The position numbers were made by a program, and so were the translations under genes. Under the pieces are notes generated by a model, which had not been told where the DNA came from, made no database searches, and saw only the letters and a list, made by a program, of their open reading frames with translations. Shown piece after piece: positions 22,601 to 36,400 of a stretch of 64,000 nucleotides of DNA (position 1 is the stretch's first letter; each line of letters starts with the position of its first letter). Source of the DNA: Viscum album (lineage: Eukaryota; Streptophyta; Magnoliopsida; Santalales; Viscaceae); assembly GCA_963277665.1 (NCBI GenBank), contig OY728142.1:8570001-8634000 (forward strand), given 5' to 3'.

Positions 22601-23707
22601 TATTTTTCTTTATTTGTGAATTCAGTGGGAGAAAATAGAGTCCATATTCCCTTACGTTAACCACCTGACTTTATACAAAGTTCTATCCATGTTCTCCTTA
22701 GTGTTAAGCAGCTCATCAATATTTGATAATGCCTGAATTTCTTTTATGGAAGTCATGGAATTCAGCTGATTGATATTTTGGAATCCCAAAATATTATTTT
22801 CAGCAAACGTGATGTCCTCATCTTACTTAGAAAAAGAAATCTTACTCCATTCCTTTATCCTCATCTTGAAATTTTTCAGTTTGGATGATTAAATTTGGAA
22901 AGCATATCCCAGATTCACATAATTCCAGGCATCGATGATAGTCTCCCGACACCCTAGAATCACAATCTAGGAATTGTTATATTTGAAGGGAAAAAGATCT
23001 AACCAAGCACCGCTAATGTAAATATCAAACAATAAGGTGTTGTGTTCATAATGAGTTTTTGGAAGCAGAAGACTAGAGACACTGACAATATCATTCCTAT
23101 CATCAATCTAAAATAAACTCATATCTAGTTTGCTGGCTTTCCACCCATTAAAGGTGTATCTTCCTCATGTAAAGTCAAAACCATCCATAGTCACTTGAAT
23201 CAGGTTATAATGGTTAGTACATTGAGATAAATCATTGGTTGTAAGTTGATTAAAATTTGATCCAGTTTTCTCTTCAGGCTGGAGAACTGTTCTGATGTCA
23301 CCTAAGATTATCCAATCATGAGGAACTTGGGAATATATTCACAACTTCTTACTCCATAATTCCCTCCTTTTTATGCAGTAGTTTGAATAATATACACAAG
23401 ACACAAAACAAGTTTCCCCCTATAAGCCAAGAGTAACCGAGACAATTTGATTACCTTGGGTGTGACAAATAATATTAATATAATATTTTTACAAAACCTA
23501 AAGGCTCTCTAAATTATCCCCATTAAGATTGTGATAAAAAATGGAGTAACCAAGATATTACCACTTGAAGGATTTATAATTAACAAATTTCATCCTTGGC
23601 TTATCAAGTCCAAAAACTAAATTCTTGTTGGTCATAGAAGTATGATTAAGGGCCTTGAATATGGGATCATTCCCAAGCCATCGAAAATTCTAGAATATAA
23701 TCTTCAT
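19640..23707 (-). pseudogene. LINE ORF2 (endonuclease, reverse transcriptase, RNase H), decayed
   Basis: The start Met at 23,707-23,705 opens MKIIF, matching the family's MKIISWNCRGLGN start. The endonuclease motif WIILGD is at about 23,310. The RT runs from 22,387 to about 21,640: DGFTNKF, LIPKK, FGFVVGRNIQ, then KVDISMAF and SPSGFF at 22,000-21,820. The catalytic FADD is changed to FYEND near 21,670. The thumb follows with ASWKGKF and INxxNSMITNVFVYG-like text (21,509-21,222). The RNase H begins near 20,090 with a decayed WVxVNFDGA segment and AGxGGVFR, and its end, near 19,740, reads as VADALSKK. Stops and frame changes occur throughout, so no product is made. Confidence 0.88.
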
Positions 23708-23849
23708 TTATGGAGGGCTTCTATGGACTTTGTTGGAGCCCCTTGAACGACTTCATTCATGGCCTTATTTCCCTTCCCCTTTTTTGAAATTTGTGATATT
23801 CCCCTCAAGGAGGCTATATGAATCAAGGTATTTGAAATCATCATCTAAA

Positions 23850-25140
23850 CCTTCATTAGACGGATCAGCCCCAATATCATTAGACTAAAACACCCCATAA
23901 TGTGGGATAAATTTATTAGGAGACTGAATTCCCCCAACTGATTTAACATCTATTCTCACATTATTTTCTCCTCTTGATGTAACCTGAGTGAAATGTGCAT
24001 CCCCACCCAATATTATTTCTTTTGGATGAGTTGGAAGGTGCATTGTCCTATCCAAAAACAATCATGGATCAAGTGCATCCGTATTACCACTGGATGTGGG
24101 GGTGGAATCCAATAGTGGAGTCTCTAGAATATCACTCATAAACATAATCCCCAAGGGCTAGGACATTAAAACATCATCATTAAAGGTTAGATGTAATAGA
24201 TTCATAGCATGTTGGGATTAAATAGAGGGTTCATCTGTTGACTGAACAGTCGATGCCTCAGCATTAGAGGTTGAATGAAGTTTCGCCACATCATGATGGA
24301 CTTCATTCGAAAGTTCATCAGGTAATTGGACAGTTTTATCAGTGGCTTGTGATCCACATAGTAGGTCATGTTGCACTGCATCTTGTAGAGCCTTATTAGA
24401 ATCATGCAAGACCTTATCATTATCTTCTTGAGACTTATCAAAATCATCCTGTAAAATTCCAAAAGGGGAAGTGTCATCATGCTTTTGCAAAAAAAATTCA
24501 CCCCAGTGAAATCAATACTTGATCCCATAGAGATACAACCATCCTGATGAAAAAAATCCATATCCAAAAGCTTAATGTTCACAATTCCAACAACCAATAT
24601 TAGATCAGACTATAGGATCTACTGCTCATTTCCCACTTGTTTCAAGTTAGAAGAGGTGGAGGCCTGTTTTTTGTCTCTTATCACCAGCCTTCCTACTTCT
24701 AGCCTCATCAGGGCCCTTTACCTTGTAGAAGGAACATGTGTTATCCCTCCCACACTCCTCATAGAGGTTCCAAAAAAAATTCACACCCTACAGAACTTCA
24801 TCTTCCTTTCATTGAAGATTCCCAACAATATGTTGTTGTCCCCTGTTATAAGGATCAATTCTTCCACCAGTGTTATTTCTATATCAATCTAAATCAGGAC
24901 ACTGTCCAAATATGGGATGAACAATTTGATGATTCATTATAATTGGATTTCCCACAGACAGTGCAATGTAACATAATATCTAGGGATTCCAACACATCCA
25001 ATCGAGTCTATAAATTCGAACCCATAACTGCACATGAGTATTAATGACATTTAAGGGGTTAAAATTATGATCCCATTCCAAAATTCGTAGAATACCAGAC
25101 CATATAGTAACATAACCATAATCCATCCACGTATATATTC
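23850..25140 (-). pseudogene. LINE ORF1 (DUF4283-like nucleic-acid-binding protein), decayed
   Basis: On the minus strand 25,100-24,960 reads ILRILEWDHNFNPL, then VQLWVRIYRLDW and WNP. This is the conserved end of the DUF4283 domain in plant LINE ORF1 proteins, which bind the element RNA. It is followed by a stop and a decayed Cys-rich stretch (24,950-24,740). The C-terminal part is hydrophilic and rich in Asp, Gln and Ser (24,490-24,218, open for 90 codons). The start is missing. Confidence 0.75.
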
Positions 25141-28100
25141 CATAATATCAATAAAAATATATCATTTAGTCATAGTTTACCCATTTAAAATAATATGGGT
25201 CTCAATAGTATTTCCTCATAATAATAAAAAATATTAATGAAAGAATAAGGATGGTATCACTGGATATTCTACACAATAAAAAATAAGTAACATTAATTGA
25301 TATATTTTTAGATAAGAATACCAATAAAATATCACTAGAATTTTTTTTGCAGAAAATACCCTTTATATTATGAACCCGGTTTTTAAAATATAAAAATTTA
25401 TATAATTTAAAGGAAAAAATTAATATTTGATAACAAAAATAGAGACATGAAAAGGAATTTTCAAAGAAAATATTATTCTTTATGGAGGTAAAATCAAATA
25501 ATGTGGAATGTGTTAAAAAATATTCCATTCACACATTTGTTAAAAAGTAAGTCATTTAGATAAATACAAGTATATTATATTTATACCATTTAATCAAAAT
25601 GAAATCTAGGGTAAACATGAATTTTATAAATAATTATATAAAAATAAAAATATTATTTAAAATATTTTAAAAAAAACGTGGATATGGAAGATAAATATTA
25701 TCAATGCAAGAGGGAGAAATTTTTTCCCCATAAATATACTCTTTCAGAATTTTATATTCTTAAAGAGAGTGAAATGAAAGGCAAAATTGTAATCTTTAGA
25801 TATAAATAGTGGAAAAAAATAATATTTTTCAGAGATAGGTCATATAATTCAATAATCGAAAATTAATGTAAAAATAATCTTGGTAAAAAATTGAGATTGT
25901 AACATAAAACCCTTACTTGAAGTCCAACATTCATCATAAGTTCTTCTAATATCCTCTTCTTTGAGAGGCCTCTTTTAAATTAAACCATAAGCCTTATTAA
26001 TATGGGTTAAGGTACAAATAGAATCACAATCATAATGATAAATAAAATTGTAATGTTTTTGTATTGGGTTTGATTGATCTAGGGGATCCAAAGTCTGTAA
26101 ATAAGGATGTAGAAGTGTTTCCTTTTTATAAATGATGGTAGGGAAACCGATGAAATTACATAAAAATTTTAATAATAATAAGTCATTATACTTCAAAAGT
26201 GGAAGAAAATATCCAATAATTAAAAATAAAGAAAATATATGGTCTAAATATCTTCAACTAATAATATATAGAAAAATTTCAGCAAAATTTGTACCCTGAT
26301 CTCATAGTTTTAACCAATTCATTGACCTCTTTCAACCACAACCATGGTATTTTTTTTACTTTTTTTACTATTCAATGTGTAAAATTATATAGTGAAATCA
26401 ACAAATTTTTACATTATAATTCCAGCTATGGAATCTTTTTCATAATATTTAATTTCTATTAGTGGTATATATTAACTTTAAAATAATTCAAAAAAATGAA
26501 TCAAAACCTAGTTTTTGACAAATGTATTTTTAACATAAATCTTAAGTTTAATTAATTACATACCTTGTAAAAAATATTATATTACTACCAAAATGATATA
26601 TTTATTATATAATTGAAATATTTTATTTATGTAAATAATATTAAATAATTCATTTATTTTGTTAATATTAAATCACATTGTGCACATTGAAGTAGTTTTC
26701 ATAAAAATAACTCTTTTTTCACCTTGAAATGCTTTTATCTTCATTATTAAACATTAGAAAACTAATTTATAATCTAATATTTACAACATATTAATAAATT
26801 TAATTAATATAATTTTAAATAGAGAAAAATATAAAAAAATGAATAATATATAGAAAAATGTAATTCATTGAAAAATTGGCCTTTTAATATTGAAATGATT
26901 TTATTTATAATTTAATGATTATTTCCAAATAATGAATCAATAAATTTGAATTAAAGAATATGTGTAGTAATTTATTTAATATAATTCATACATGTAAATC
27001 TAAACACTAGGATATACATTTTATAATATATCATGGTTTATTTAGTCATGGGGTTGTTTATAAAAAAAGAAATAAAATGCTTGAAATTTATTTCAATGAA
27101 ACACGTATAAAATATCCGATTATTAAATTATTCCCCTTTATATGAATTTCACCTACTAAATTACTTCACTATAATGCTTCAAATGAGGCTACTATTTATT
27201 AATCGCATCCTTGGGTTCTCATACAACATCGTTGAGTCTCTTATTCTTCTAAATAAAGTTAACAATGTGAGTAGTCTTGTTTTGTAATTATTTTCTATAC
27301 AATATATGAATTCTATATGTTTTTATTAATAGGAATTTTGATTCAATGTTACAACATTTGAGTTTATTATATGTGAAGGACCGAGTATTCACTTCCCCAA
27401 AAGACACACATGAAAGATATTATAAACTTGATAGGGGATCGATGGAAGTGCATATGGATAAGATAGTATCCATACATGTTCAAGAATCTAGAAAGAGAAA
27501 ATATACATAGATTTGAAGATTCCATTTTTTCAATTAACATACCCATATTCCATAGTGAAATTCATAGGAATGGCTTATCACCAAATTATAATTGTAGAAA
27601 TCACTGATGATTTCTAGCATAATTCTTCAATTGATACTAATCTTACTTGATATGTTGTTTAGTGGCTTTAGCCTTCTCTCCCATTACCAAAGGTATATTA
27701 AGTACGAAAAAATTTCATTCTCCAACTTCACCACAACAGGTTAGATTTATATACTTCATTACATATAGAGATTCATATGGATTTTAGCCCTCTTCATTGT
27801 CTTCTTCCCATTGTAGAGTATAAAATAATATTAAAGGACGCACAGGAAATAGAAAATTTACTTGGTTCACCATCACTAGGCGACGTACAAGGAGCATACA
27901 CTAGAGATGTTCTGATGTACCAAATCCACTATAAGCGCACTATTGTCTACAATTTTGGAGTGGAATTACTGTCCCTGCTGGTTTACAACCACTCACAATT
28001 TGAGAACTCACTACTCTTTCAACTGAAGTGAGATCACTACTTCTTCAGAAGATCCACTCACAGTTTATAGACATGTAGGTCTTTTAATTATCACTAATGA

Positions 28101-28254
28101 ATGCATACTTTATTGTATGTATATGATCTATTGATATCAAAATTTCATCCACTGTTGAATATCACTTTTCTCCTGACCACTGAGAAACATCCTTTGGGGA
28201 ATACCTTCACAAATGACCCTACTTCCCAAAGAACCCAATTTCACAATGCTCAAA

Positions 28255-28460
28255 CAAGCCATCGCGAAGTCCCTACCTCTTCACGAAGAACACACCTTTG
28301 CAGAGCTCACTGCCTCGCGGAGTACACTACATTGCAGATCTCAAGTCGTCACAAATAAACTTCCTTCATGAAGCTCACTAAGCCAATGTAGAACACACCT
28401 CTCTCACGGAGCTAGATTGGCTGCTATGAAGCTCCTTCTTTCTCAAAGAGCACTACCTTT
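28255..28460. repeat. Loose short-period repeat of a CGAAG/CGGAG word
   Basis: Variants of TCGCGAAG, TTCACGAAG, CTCGCGGAG, TTCATGAAGC and CTCACGGAGC recur about every 15-30 bp. The pattern is too variable to be a CRISPR array or a fresh minisatellite. It is most like the GC-rich part of an LTR leader. Confidence 0.5.
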
Positions 28461-28536
28461 GAAAACCTCCTTCATAATTCAAGAGAAACAAATATTTCTT
28501 GGAAAACTCTATACTTTTCTTGAGGGGGTTGAAGTC

Positions 28537-28544
28537 TATTTATA
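28537..28544 (-). promoter_or_regulatory. TATA box of a possible minus-strand LTR
   Basis: TATAAATA on the minus strand, preceded by CACC and followed by GACTTCAACCCCCTC, has the look of a plant LTR or gene core promoter firing leftwards. No coding region follows within the next kilobase. Confidence 0.35.
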
Positions 28545-29129
28545 GGTGATTCCACTAACCCTGGAAATTTCTGTGCGAAGTCAGAGCCACACCACCTCAA
28601 ATCGTGAAGATCCAAAATTTCCGCCAAAATTCTCTCTAAATTGCGAAGCCCCACATAAATCTTTTGATCGCAGAGATTTTGGTAATTTCAGATAGTTCCA
28701 TCAATTCCTTTATGCCTTTTCCGAAAATATCCACTTCCAATGCCATTCACCATTGTAATTCTCTTAAAAATCCATGTTAATTAATCTCATCGTAATCATG
28801 AAGAACACCGTCAAATTTCATTATATCTTCACGAAATCTACATCATAAATCCCATCGTCAGTAAAATAATGCCTTTTCCAAATTTTGATTATATCTTCAA
28901 CAAAATCCATTTTTCACGATGCTTACCAAACTCCAAATTTAGGACCCCAATTTTTTTTAAAACACTAGGAAATGGTGTGACTTTGTATCTGCCCTTTTTG
29001 TACCACCTAAAGATCTTCTATTCCTTTTTAGGTTCTTTGTCAACATGGATTGTCAACAACATCTCTAGAACACAAAAAATCACCATGGAAACATTCATAG
29101 TCAACAAACACAACCATCCCAAAATTTAT

Positions 29130-32100
29130 GCAATGTTACCTTTAGGGATTTTTCCATACAAGAATACATTTGAAAACAAGTAATATAACTCAAAATTTGA
29201 GTGATAAATTTATTGTTTATTTTATTATAACCCTGAAATCATAAATATATTTTTTATCCACATCATGGGGAAAGAAAAACATAATAAAGGATGAGATTAG
29301 ATGCTTAGTAAGTCAAAATGTAAAACAAAATCTATCTTAAAATAAAAAAATGAATAATATGGTAGTGATAAACTATAATCAAATATTATATAACATAATG
29401 GACCTAGGTTCCACTGAATATTTCCTCAATCCTAGTTTTACTCAAAGCCATAGTCACATATCCCTAAATTACAGAGGATGTTGACTAGAAACAAGGTCAT
29501 ATGGTGTGTTCATGGGGAGGCTATACCGTCTTATTAGAGTATAACACAATAGTAGAAATCATACAAATCAATAGATAAGTATAAAAAGAAATAAATCATT
29601 TATCAAATAGTTAACATATATATATATATATAAATTCCATAATTAATATCATATACAACGATTATCATGTTATGTGTCTATAAATTATCCAAATAGGTAT
29701 ACACACAATGACGAAAAACTAGATTCAAAATACTAAAAACTATATCAAGTTTTATCATGATACTCAACGCTTTGTTGTGATCCCTTTCCCATAAGAATAA
29801 TCCAAACATCTATAGTAGGTATGTTTACATAATTTATACTTGCAGTCATATAATTTTCTTGGGTACCAAAGGAAACCCAAGTAGGGTGTGAGATAAAATC
29901 CTAGTAGTCCCCCACCAACGGTTTCTAATGAAATCCTATCAGTGAGTATATAATGACACAAAGGTGTATATAGTAATAGAATATGTAAAGGAATTACAAA
30001 AATTAAAATCCCCATCAATGTCTAGGTTCTCATAGGAACCCTTCCTCTGCTACCTTCTTCGGCCTTATCCAGAAGTCTATGAATAAACAACCATTCCTTT
30101 TTAATTTAATTAATAATTCATAGGACTAATATCATATCCTAGAGTCCCCTATAAGGATGTGATCAAGAGGATCCTAACCTGGTCTTCAATAAGGTATAAC
30201 TATCTGACTGAATCCAAGATTGTTATTTGTCTTGGAAGATGCACTATATAAATAATTTCATTTATTATACAATTAAGAACAATAGAATATCCATGAGATC
30301 CCTTATTTTAAATCCAGTTATTTATATAGGGATTTCATTAACAAAACACCTTACAAGCCTATCCACGGTGATTCATATCAAAACCTAGAAATCACTATAG
30401 GTGTGGTATAACATCAAAACTCAGTAATTGCTTCCTTGGAAGTCTACTAAGGGAGACCAAGTGTCACCCTTGGAATATAAAACCATCCTCCTTTTGAGTC
30501 ATTCCTTGGAAGCCCATATAATGATTCCATGTATCAATTGGGAATATATCAATAAGGCCCCTAAGTCCATCCCTAGTAGTCCAATAAATATTCCAAATAT
30601 CAGTCCACATAATTAGAGCAACAACCAAATAATTCATTCCATGTTGTTTATATAAGAACTGATTTTTCACCCAAGGAGTATAGTTAACATTAAATAAATA
30701 TCATTTAATTATTTCAAATGTCATCACTATGATCATTTATTTTAAACAAAAACTCAGAAGGTGGCTCAAAGAAATAGATGATATTAGAAGTGTTAGTATC
30801 TTAATTATCTCACATGGGAATTTCATTTTAAGAGGACACTCTTGATTACACAAGGGAATACATGGCCATATCCTATGGTAAATTACTTAAATTATCTTCA
30901 TTTAACCAATTAAAATTACAATTAAAATTTATCATAGAACATTCCTTGGAAAGGGGAGAAAAAACACTTTAAAAAGTGATCAAAATATATGCAACCCATG
31001 GTGGTCCAATTAATTAAACAACCAACCCAAGGGGTGGTTCCAATTTGAGGTACATATCCTTTAACCAAATCAATTATTTAATTAATCAAATAGGTCAGTC
31101 CTAACCATTTTAATAAAATATTATATTGTATTTCAAGGGTGATTCATAGAAAATAGTTTATACAACATAATGGAATATATATAAACACCCTGATATAGAG
31201 GAAAAAGTATGAGACCACATATTGTTGGTCAGTACTAGATTTCTCGTCTAGTTTCATCTCTTGATTTGACTCAAATAGAGAGATAAATAATGAAAAGATG
31301 AATTTATTAGAAATAAGTCTTATTATCTTGAACCTAAATAGTGAAATCAATTACAAAAACCATGAAGAATGGTATAAAAAAGAATTAATTACTCACATAC
31401 ACAGATCCAACGAGACTGGGTATTCTTTATTCTAAGATCGGATAGAGGAGAGGGAGAAAAATCTTTTTTTAGCATCAAGAGGAGATTCAATAAGTTCACT
31501 AATGTTTGGAGGAGGAAATTATAATTTAATTTTGGTTATAAGAGTAAGAAAGGTAAAATGACCATTTTTACTCAAAATACTAGGCCGCACGGTTTAGCCA
31601 CACGATTGACCATAACATTTTCCAGCTCTGTGCCATCTATTACGTAAAGGGATCACCCACATGGTCAATACACAAAATTTGACAAACCATGTGAAAAACA
31701 TAGAGAAAATCTATAAAAATCACTAGGGGCCCCTGCATGGGGATGCACCTCTATCCTTATGGTTTTATAAAGCATGATGGCTCCTCCTTCTCTCCACACA
31801 GGTCTCTCAGGGTTTTTAGTTTCTATTTGGCATGTCCTGCATGGTTTTTTCTAACCATGAGACCTACCATATTTGTAGATGTTTTTTTTGGATCTAAAAG
31901 AGACCCAAACACCCATTAAACATCCATAAAATGAGAGGTAATTCACATTAGTCCATAAATGTACTTTTAAATTGAAAATTTATAGAATATAGAAGATTCA
32001 GTATGTCATGAAAAAATAGTGTTCTTATAAACTCACACACCTAAAATTAAAATTTCCCTTAATTACCCTTTCATGTGTTGTTATGTAAAATCTGTGAAAA

Positions 32101-32350
32101 ACTATGACCATTGAGCTCCTACATCTTCCACCCACTCTGAGGTCTCTTTCTATAAATGAAAATGCTACCAAAAAATCTATACTAAAAGAACTAACATGCC
32201 ACAAAGAAACTTTGTGCTACAATCAACAATACAAATTGGATAATCCTCAAAAGTTGAATCTATAAATAAATCAACCTCCTCATGTTGAAATGAATGAGAT
32301 GAATCTGAATGATAATTGTTTATCTAAGATTCATGGAAGAATTCATGCAT
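29130..32350 (-). repeat. Probable 3' LTR of Gyp-B, minus strand
   Basis: The region lies directly downstream (minus strand) of Gyp-B pol. On the minus strand, 29,330-29,240 reads TTACTAAGCATCTAATCTCA and then a T-rich run, the same order as the U5 part of the TRG-1 LTR (TTACTGAGCATCTGAGCTCA). Around 31,530-31,390 a CT-rich leader like that downstream of the TRG TATA box is seen. The exact ends are not fixed, and the left end may lie anywhere from 29,130 to 29,230. It contains an (AT)n run at about 29,612-29,632. Confidence 0.4.
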
Positions 32351-32379
32351 GGATTGGTACCTCTAAGGTAACTATAATT

Positions 32380-33430
32380 GATATGATACAGTCCCAACTC
32401 TTTAAAGAATCCGTAATGACATGACATATCCTAGTATAATATTATCTTATATCTTGATCCTCCTGTGTCCCAGCCTTAGTGAGATACATAAAAATAATAC
32501 ATCACCGACCTTAAACTGTTTAGGTCATCGATGGAGATCATCATAATATTTTTACCTACCTTGTGCAGTATCCAATTTCTTATGAAGAAACTGAACCTAA
32601 TCTATATTCTTCTATACAAGATGAGGTCCAAACATAAATGCCTCTCTGATATCTAAACTGTAAAGAGTAAATTTTCATGGCCTACCATAAAAATACTTAT
32701 AAGGTCCTATCTATATATTATTCAGAAATTTATTGTTATAGGAAACTTCAACTTGGGGTCAATGCCTCTCCAAAGATCCCACAAATTATGGGATGCATGT
32801 CCACATCATTTTCTCAATCATTTGTATTAGTCATTCTAATATTCATATATATGATGTTTTTATGTTGAAGAAAAAATAATTTGTATGTCATACACCCTCT
32901 ACATCCCTGTATAGAACCATGATGTTAGTAGGGAATCCCTATATTAAATAATATTATGATGGATACCATGATTGCATACTATATTATGGATATATGTCCT
33001 CTCAAGACCATATGTTGGAAAGGTCTCTTTGACATGTCCAAAATGAGAAACATTTGTGATCATACCAACAACAACCCAAATATAATCATTTCCTCATGGT
33101 GAACCCGGTATCCCGGTCAAAAATTCAATCACAACATCATTCCATTTCCACTCAGGAATGGTAAGCTTCTATAAAAGTTTGAATGGTCGTTGGTGTTCTG
33201 CCTTAATTTTCTAGGAATTGGAACACCTCATGAAAAAACCAACTACATCTAATTTCATACCTGATCGCCAGTATTCGAGACATAAATCTTGATTCATCTT
33301 AGTGATTAAGTGATGTACTACCCATGATGAAGCAATAAAATATCACATCGGCTCCTCATGAATGTCTGAAGAAACCCACAAAAGACCATGTATATGAATA
33401 ATTTCATCCTCTCTTATATTCCAACCAGGA
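32380..33430 (-). pseudogene. Gyp-B integrase, decayed
   Basis: The minus strand reads LYWRSGMKLDVVGF at about 33,280, followed by counterparts of CxxCQxxKAEHQRP and PIPEWKWNDVVIEF. This is the end of the zinc-binding part and the start of the catalytic core of a Gypsy integrase; the first catalytic Asp is changed. The C-terminal end near 32,560-32,460 reads LDTAQGR and FKVGDVLFL, matching the family's TAQSRQKSYAD and FEVGDxVFLKVSP segment. No chromodomain is readable after it. Many stops are present. Confidence 0.88.
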
Positions 33431-33599
33431 AAAGGGTTATCACTTACAACACTCTCTCATAGGACTAGGTCCACAAAATCCGATTGATACCAATTAATCA
33501 CTCTATCAAGAATGGAATAGGTCATAACCACGGATGAACAAAATGTATTCTACTGACTCTCCTGTACCTCCAATTCAACCTCACAGAATAAGGAAATAT

Positions 33600-33840
33600 G
33601 ATAACACTTTCTGTTGGCCTCCAAAACTACACGTATCTGAGTCCTCTTAATTAGTGCATTGACCACTATATTACCTTTATTGGGCATAAAGGAAATATTG
33701 AGGTTAATATACTGTAGGTACTCAACTCACATTTGCTTCCTAAGATTCAGATCATACAATGTAAATATGTACTTGAGGATTTTGGGACCATATACACAAT
33801 AAAATGTTCTCCAATTAATTAATTTATCTAACATAAAAAA
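33600..33840 (-). pseudogene. Gyp-B RNase H, decayed
   Basis: The minus strand reads VYGPKILKYIFT, LNLRKQ, then a counterpart of RWLELLxDYDxxIxYHPGKANVVADALSRK (here near INLNISFMPNKGNIVVNAL). This is the C-terminal half of the Gypsy RNase H that removes template RNA during reverse transcription. The segment lies between RT and integrase as expected. Confidence 0.85.
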
Positions 33841-34299
33841 TAATGAACTAATATAGCAACCTAAATATCAGGTGTTAGGTTATTCCTCCTACATGGCCTC
33901 AAAATCTGAGGCACATAATCCATGACTCTACCCCCTACATCAGCACCACCCCAAGCCTGAAAACTAATGCATCACAATACACTATGTATCTTCTACCATT
34001 TTCTGAAAAAATCATTATTCGTGTTGAAGTCAATCTCCATTTCACCTCTTGAAAAGTTGAAACATAATCATTTTACCATATAAATCTCACACCCTTCTTA
34101 ATCAATCCCATGAGCGGTGCTTCTGGGCATGATAAATACAATATGAAATTCCTGTAACATCCTCCCATCACAAGAAAACTAAATATCTCCAATATGATCA
34201 TTGGATGATCCTAGGAAACTATATATCTCACATTTTCTAGGTCAACTCATAAAACACTCTTTGAGATAATGTGACCCACAGAGTAAATTTGAGCTATCT

Positions 34300-34960
34300 A
34301 GATGTATTATTTTGTGATCATAACATATAAATAATTCTCTATTGGGGTATCCAATATGATATAAATAAGTTTTTTATGGTTGTGTTGAGTGTGATAATAC
34401 AGTATGATATCATCCATGAATACTATGAAAAATAAATCCAGATAAGGATGGAAATATAGATTCATTAGTGCCAAGGAAACTACTCGCATTTTTTGGAGAC
34501 TGAATAACAAAACCAAATACATATAAATACTATACCTATTCTGAAATGCTGTGTGAGGTAATCTTGATGGTATAACAGACACCTAAGGATAAAAATATCT
34601 AAAATCAATATTCAATAATAATTAAGATCCCCAGAGCTGGTTGAAAGGATCATCTATAAATTGAAGATGACATCGGATATTAACCATTTTCTTGATGAAT
34701 TTTTTGTAATCCATGCATAGAATAAGCATACTATCCACATTTTTTATTAAAGGATTGATAGACCACACAATGATGTATTGGGGTCGATAAAAACATTTTC
34801 CTCTATATCTTATAACATCCCCTTGATCCACTGAATCCTAGTAGTATCTATTTAGTAAGAAGGAATGGATATTGGTGTTTCTCATGCAAGAAGATTGATA
34901 TAAAACTATATCACTCTCACTGGAGGGAGTCCAGAATAGTTATCTGGGAAAACATCCCTA
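34300..34960 (-). pseudogene. Gyp-B reverse transcriptase, decayed
   Basis: The stretch 34,831-34,622 matches the region around LCIDYRxLNKxTxKNRYPLPRIDDLFDQL (here LCMDYKKFIKK and IDDPFNQL). The next, 34,582-34,307, holds TAFQNRY and VFMDDIILY, so the YxDD-type catalytic pair of aspartates is kept. The region just upstream (34,990-34,880) reads DVFPDNYSGLPP, the usual lead into the RT core. Stops break the frame between these parts. Confidence 0.9.
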
Positions 34961-35640
34961 AGACCACAAAACATTAGAGGTAAATTTTTCTGATGTGTTC
35001 CTCATACATTCATGTATAAAAAATTTATCTCGGCTCTCTTCCCACCCATCCCATGATTCTCGGGTCCATCTCGACTAGCTTGGACCTCACATCTACCCTT
35101 CGGAATAAAAATTCCTTACTATGGGGATGTGAAGGTAACCCTTCCAAGATAATAATAAATAATATAATAAAATGGAACCAATCATTACATCCTAAGAATG
35201 ATTTCAAATCCAATAATATCGAGGAAAAAGAGGAACCATACAATGTGAAACCTACTAATATCATTGGGGAACTCCTTGTGCTGATGTACATCCTCCATTT
35301 GAGTCCCACAATGAGTATCAACCATCATAAAACCATCCAAAAATTAAATTTGTGCCCAAGGCTCTCCACAATGTCCATAAATGTAATCAAATTAGAATAT
35401 ACTATATCTAAAAGAGAAGATGCTAATTTAGAGGTTACTAGAGTTTTACATATCATAGTAGAATGTACAACGTTCTATGCCTTAAGTGTCGGTTACACTA
35501 TGTATATTTGGACTGATCTACAACACTATGATACAACCTGGATACCTTGAATAGATTTTCTCTTCTATTTCTCCAAATTTGGGGTATGATTACCATTGTC
35601 ACAACGACCACATTGGCTTAATCGGGTAGTTTTACTCGAA
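34961..35640 (-). pseudogene. Gyp-B gag end and protease, decayed
   Basis: On the minus strand, 35,620-35,580 reads CGRCDNGNHTP, a decayed CX2CX3H zinc knuckle at the end of gag. The protease end is seen at about 35,230-35,150 (LDLKSFLGCNDW for the family's LDLxxFDVILGMDWL). The N-terminal part of gag is largely missing, since only about 300 bp separate the knuckle from the LTR end at 35,952. Confidence 0.7.
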
Positions 35641-35951
35641 ATTTCTTCTTGAAGAGAATCTGTTTTCAATAATTCTATAGGTGGAGTTAGTCTAGACCCT
35701 ATCTCACTATATTTCAAAGGAAATGATCTACAAAATAAGTATAAATGGACCATCATTCCATAGGATCAACACATGACCAGATCTCTCATGTACTCTGGTC
35801 CAGTATATTCTGGTCTACAGCACTAGTGACACCTCAACTGGCTTCCTGAGTATGTTCTCTTGATACTAATATCACCACGCAGAAACTCCAGATGATGCTT
35901 CCTACAACTGGTTGATGCAATACGAGATCTAGGTGTCGAACCACCATGTCT

Positions 35952-36400
35952 TGTAACCCCAACCACTCTCAGGTTATGCTATGTGATAAGTGACACATTT
36001 ATTATTACAAAAATGGTAGTCTATGAAAATAAATTCACTTTTGATCAAATTACATACCTCAGACCATCCTAAAATCCTCTATATTTAGGTAACCACCTCA
36101 TTCACAATTCTATCCTTTACCAGGAGATGTCTCAAGATGCTTGATGATAGATAGAAAGATCATTAGGCATGAATATGAATCTTGTGGTCTACCGCCCCCA
36201 ACAATGTGGGAATATGTTGATGCTGGAACACATGCACTATGTCATCCTTCGGCGAGGAAGGTTGCGGTGCTCCCTAAAATGACTACATAAAGCGGAAAAC
36301 CCCCTTGTAGAAATGTTCCTCAACACGTGTTCGGTAATCCTGCTAATTCCATAACATTAACAATTGGAGGATCATTCGGTATCCCATATCCCACAGCATC
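35952..36400 (-). repeat. Gyp-B 5' LTR, inner end, cut by TRG-3
   Basis: On the plus strand it begins TGTAACCCCAACC, the reverse complement of a GGTTGGGGTTACA end like those of the TRG elements. On the minus strand it contains AAGCATCTTGAGACATCTCC, a U5 landmark, followed by a T-rich run. It stops at the left end of TRG-3 at 36,401, so its outer part is either displaced to 63,759 or lost. The primer site next to it (near 35,940) is too decayed to read. Confidence 0.6.

Larger units (their letters stand above)
19560..25140 (-). mobile_element. LINE (non-LTR retrotransposon), plant L1 type, decayed
   Basis: About 5.6 kb on the minus strand with, in order, ORF1, AP endonuclease, reverse transcriptase, the RT thumb region and a C-terminal RNase H. 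Every domain is interrupted by stops or frameshifts. The order and the DUF4283-like ORF1 are those of plant L1 LINEs; the terminal RNase H is found in part of that group. The 5' end appears truncated near 25,140. The 3' end lies near 19,560 but no clear poly(A) tail or target duplication is visible. Confidence 0.9.
25141..29130. other. Unassigned AT-rich stretch
   Basis: 25,140-27,200 is extremely AT-rich and has no recognisable gene, repeat end or long frame. 27,340-28,030 has short open frames without known motifs. 28,250-28,460 is richer in GC, with a loosely repeated short word (see separate entry). A minus-strand LTR-like promoter occurs at 28,537. The stretch is probably very old, decayed element sequence. 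Confidence 0.45.

Noticed and set aside
24575..24942. Plus-strand frames of 105 and 68 codons
   Set aside because: They are opposite to the LINE ORF1, which is identified by its DUF4283-like text on the minus strand.
35053..35550. 165-codon plus-strand frame
   Set aside because: It is antisense to Gyp-B protease and pre-RT sequence, whose motifs are readable on the minus strand.
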